DNA of 64,000 bases from Bacteroidales bacterium (GTDB lineage: Bacteria; Bacteroidota; Bacteroidia; Bacteroidales; UBA932), in NCBI GenBank assembly GCA_015060245.1, contig SUYU01000010.1, positions 38,838-102,837 of the forward strand. Direction: 5' to 3'. The notes under the pieces are model-generated. The model saw only the letters and a list, made by a program, of their open reading frames with translations. It made no database searches and had not been told where the DNA came from. Shown piece after piece: positions 63,825 through 64,000 of this stretch (positions within the stretch are counted from its first letter, which is position 1; each line of letters opens with the position of its first letter). Position numbers and translations under genes: made by a program.

Positions 63825-64000
63825 ATGGATAATAAAAAGGTTAGTTATGAGGATTTGCTCCGCTTGATCTTACCGGGTGAGATATTTGATTATTTCGATG
63901 TAATCAAAGTAGATGTATATGACAAAGAAGTGCATCTGTTTGTAGATGAAAAGAATATTTTGCCGAATGAATTCAAGAAAGGAGAATACCAATCCAAAGG
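63825..64000 (+). mobile_element. Start of an ISAon1-type insertion sequence (transposase N-terminal protein, partial)
   Basis: The frame from the ATG at 63825 reads MDNKKVSYEDLLRLILPGEI and continues FDYFDVIKVDVYDKEVHLFVD to the window end (58 residues). This is the N-terminal region protein of ISAon1-type transposases, common in Bacteroidales. The protein and the rest of the element lie outside the window. The left end of the element may be near 63728, where GGAACCCCC occurs just after the ncRNA, but no matching right end is available to confirm it. Confidence 0.72.

Overview
The window is from a member of the order Bacteroidales, probably gut-associated. The evidence is Bacteroidota-type promoters (a TAnnTTTG -7 box, in the best cases 19 bases from a TTTG or TTGC -33 box), many lipoproteins with SPII signals, a FimA/Mfa-type fimbrillin operon, and families typical of the phylum (DUF3575, DUF5119, DUF4254, DUF4271, DUF2723, DUF5106, class III fructose-bisphosphatase, a fused PlsC/N-acyltransferase). 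The species cannot be named from this window. Base composition is moderate by eye.

Layout. 1-6.2 kb: the N-terminal part of formate-THF ligase, a tRNA-Glu, a serine hydrolase lipoprotein, DoxX, a hotdog thioesterase and a YeiH-type exporter; three families of short tandem repeats fill the gaps. 6.3-16.4 kb: a surface cluster read leftward. It holds a 46-residue small protein with an M64 peptidase, a small HTH regulator, and the operon DUF3575-DUF5119-fimbrillin-tip lipoprotein. Identical 14-bp palindromes lie upstream of the regulator and upstream of the operon. 16.6-18.6 kb: an accessory islet between two 152-bp direct repeats. Each repeat contains a CAT-anticodon tRNA (one intact, one decayed). 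Inside are a YafQ-type toxin-antitoxin pair, an inverted-repeat cluster and a transposase fragment. 18.7-22.1 kb: the str operon rpsL-rpsG-fusA-rpsJ, not followed by the S10 operon. 22.2-29.5 kb: a YfcC carrier, purT, ornithine aminotransferase, a CtlX-type citrulline hydrolase and a YidE-type transporter. 29.6-44.3 kb: fbp, a tricorn-like protease, MATE, rsgA, then the rightward run polyprenyl synthase, DUF4254, GT9 and U32, then a DUF2723 membrane protein. 44.4-53.5 kb: SUI1, DUF4271, hemD, rnpA, yidD; GH3, recO, rdgB; an S41 peptidase; uvrC. 53.5-64 kb: an aminolipid-type fused acyltransferase, an outer-membrane protein with an HExxH motif, a Na/Pi cotransporter, tRNA-Pro, two thioredoxin-fold proteins, a Nudix hydrolase, YegP, a candidate structured RNA with its own promoter, and the start of an ISAon1-type insertion sequence cut by the window end.

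How parts fit. CtlX and RocD together would take citrulline to ornithine and then to glutamate semialdehyde; the neighbouring YfcC and YidE carriers are plausible amino-acid transporters. The fimbrial genes look like one transcription unit with a hairpin between the major subunit and the tip gene and a probable shared operator with the HTH gene. The most unusual items are the palindrome pair, the tRNA-bounded islet and the structured RNA near 63.6 kb. All assignments are by reading; no search was run.
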